Below, one piece after another: positions 5,714 through 6,287 of a stretch of DNA of 6,287 nt. Source of the stretch: Natronomonas sp. (lineage in GTDB: Archaea > Halobacteriota > Halobacteria > Halobacteriales > Haloarculaceae); assembly GCA_007121575.1 (NCBI GenBank), contig SKKJ01000145.1:1-6287 (forward strand), given 5' to 3'. Below the pieces are notes generated by a model that made no database searches, was not told the origin of the DNA, and saw only the letters and a list, made by a program, of their open reading frames with translations. A program made the translations under genes and the position numbers. The first letter of the stretch is position 1; every line of letters begins with the position of its first letter.

Positions 5714-5731
5714 GTTGTATAGGTATACGAC
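5714..5731 (+). repeat. Inverted repeat / RNA hairpin in the leader of the M20 gene
   Basis: GTTGTAT and ATACGAC form a 7-base stem with one G-T pair and the loop AGGT. It sits where transcription should start if the box at 5691-5698 is used, so it may be an operator or a 5' leader hairpin. Confidence 0.3.
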
Positions 5732-5761
5732 TTCAGACCGCACGAACTGGAATATATATTA

Positions 5762-6287
5762 ATGATGATCTCTGAAATCGACCTCGAACGGATACAGCGT
5801 CGTCTCGACACACTGTGGGACATCGGAAAAACCGATGACGGTGGCGTCACTCGACTCGCATATAGCGATGAAGAGACGCAAGCGATCGAATATGTCTGCG
5901 GTGAACTCGACGACGACTTCGACATACGCACGGACCATCTCGGTAACGTCTTCGCGACCCGCAATCCCGACGCGGAGCGCTCGCTCTTTCTCGGCAGTCA
6001 TCTCGACTCCGTGTATAACGGCGGTCGTCTCGATGGGGCACTCGGAGTCGTGGTGGCACTCGAAGCTATTCAGACGGCATACGCCGTCGGTGACCCCGAG
6101 GTTCCACCGACGCTCGTGATCTTCCGTGGTGAAGAGTCCTCACGGTTCGGTCAGTGGGGTGTCGGCAGCCGTGGCGCGCTCGGCGAACTCACGGTCGAAG
6201 ATCTTTCGGCAACCGACCAAAGCAACATCCCGCTGTGGCAAGCGATGCAGACACAGGGACTCACGCCGAAGAACTTCTCCGAACCGA
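5762..6287 (+). CDS. M20-family N-carbamoyl-amino-acid / allantoate amidohydrolase (N-terminal part)
   Basis: Only the first 175 residues are present; the frame is open to the window end. The protein belongs to the zinc-dependent M20 amidohydrolase group that includes N-carbamoyl-L-amino-acid hydrolase, beta-ureidopropionase and allantoate amidohydrolase, about 410 residues when complete. Metal and catalytic residues are visible: His80 and Asp82 in GSHLDSVYNGGRLDG, Asp91 as bridging ligand, and Glu124-Glu125 in FRGEESSRFG, followed by GSRGALG. Most relatives have EEG at the glutamate pair; here it is EES. Substrate choice depends on C-terminal residues not seen. The start is ATG 5762 or the next codon, also ATG. 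It diverges from pyrE, leaving 176 bases between. A role in ureide or carbamoyl-amino-acid breakdown, releasing carbamate and amino acid, is inferred from family only. Confidence 0.88.
   Translation, partial: MMISEIDLERIQRRLDTLWDIGKTDDGGVTRLAYSDEETQAIEYVCGELDDDFDIRTDHLGNVFATRNPDAERSLFLGSHLDSVYNGGRLDGALGVVVALEAIQTAYAVGDPEVPPTLVIFRGEESSRFGQWGVGSRGALGELTVEDLSATDQSNIPLWQAMQTQGLTPKNFSEP

Noticed and set aside
5751..5761. AATATATATTA as the TATA box of the M20 gene
   Set aside because: It ends at the ATG, so transcription would start inside the gene, and no later in-frame start precedes the catalytic motifs.

Overview
The window looks like a chromosomal piece of a halophilic archaeon (class Halobacteria); the genus cannot be fixed from the sequence. 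Three things point there: acidic proteins rich in D and E, codons strongly biased to G/C and full of CGA/GAC/ATC, and genes whose start codons lie about 25-28 bases after an AT-rich TATA-like box with no Shine-Dalgarno sequence, as expected for leaderless archaeal transcripts. PyrE also resembles the haloarchaeal PyrE2 type.

Layout, left to right: the first codons of a possible minus-strand gene (bases 1-23); a SelA-like / DgaE-like PLP enzyme (+, 74-1288); a glyoxylate-reductase-like D-2-hydroxyacid dehydrogenase (-, 1326-2342); an iron-dependent alcohol dehydrogenase with features of hydroxyacid-oxoacid transhydrogenase (+, 2523-3755); a 63-residue Cys/His-rich small protein (-, 3826-4017); an AT-richer gap with no convincing gene (4018-4331); a type II 2-haloacid dehalogenase-like HAD protein (+, 4332-5042); orotate phosphoribosyltransferase PyrE (-, 5055-5585); and the N-terminal 175 residues of an M20-family N-carbamoyl-amino-acid / allantoate amidohydrolase (+, 5762 to the window end). 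The last gene runs off the end.

The strands alternate at every step, so no two neighbours form an operon and each gene needs its own promoter. TATA-like boxes can be proposed for six of the seven main genes. Several promoters carry short inverted repeats at or beside the TATA box or the predicted transcription start. The clearest is an 18-base palindrome (8-base arms) that runs into the ATG of the alcohol dehydrogenase.

Functionally, the two dehydrogenases diverge from a 180-base promoter region and both plausibly act on 2-hydroxy or 2-oxo acids. The haloacid dehalogenase would also release a 2-hydroxyacid, and the PLP enzyme may make a 2-oxoacid by eliminating ammonia. A loose theme of hydroxyacid/oxoacid and nitrogen-compound catabolism is therefore possible, but it is inferred from family membership only. 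PyrE is a housekeeping pyrimidine gene. No RNA gene, insertion sequence, CRISPR array or prophage was seen.
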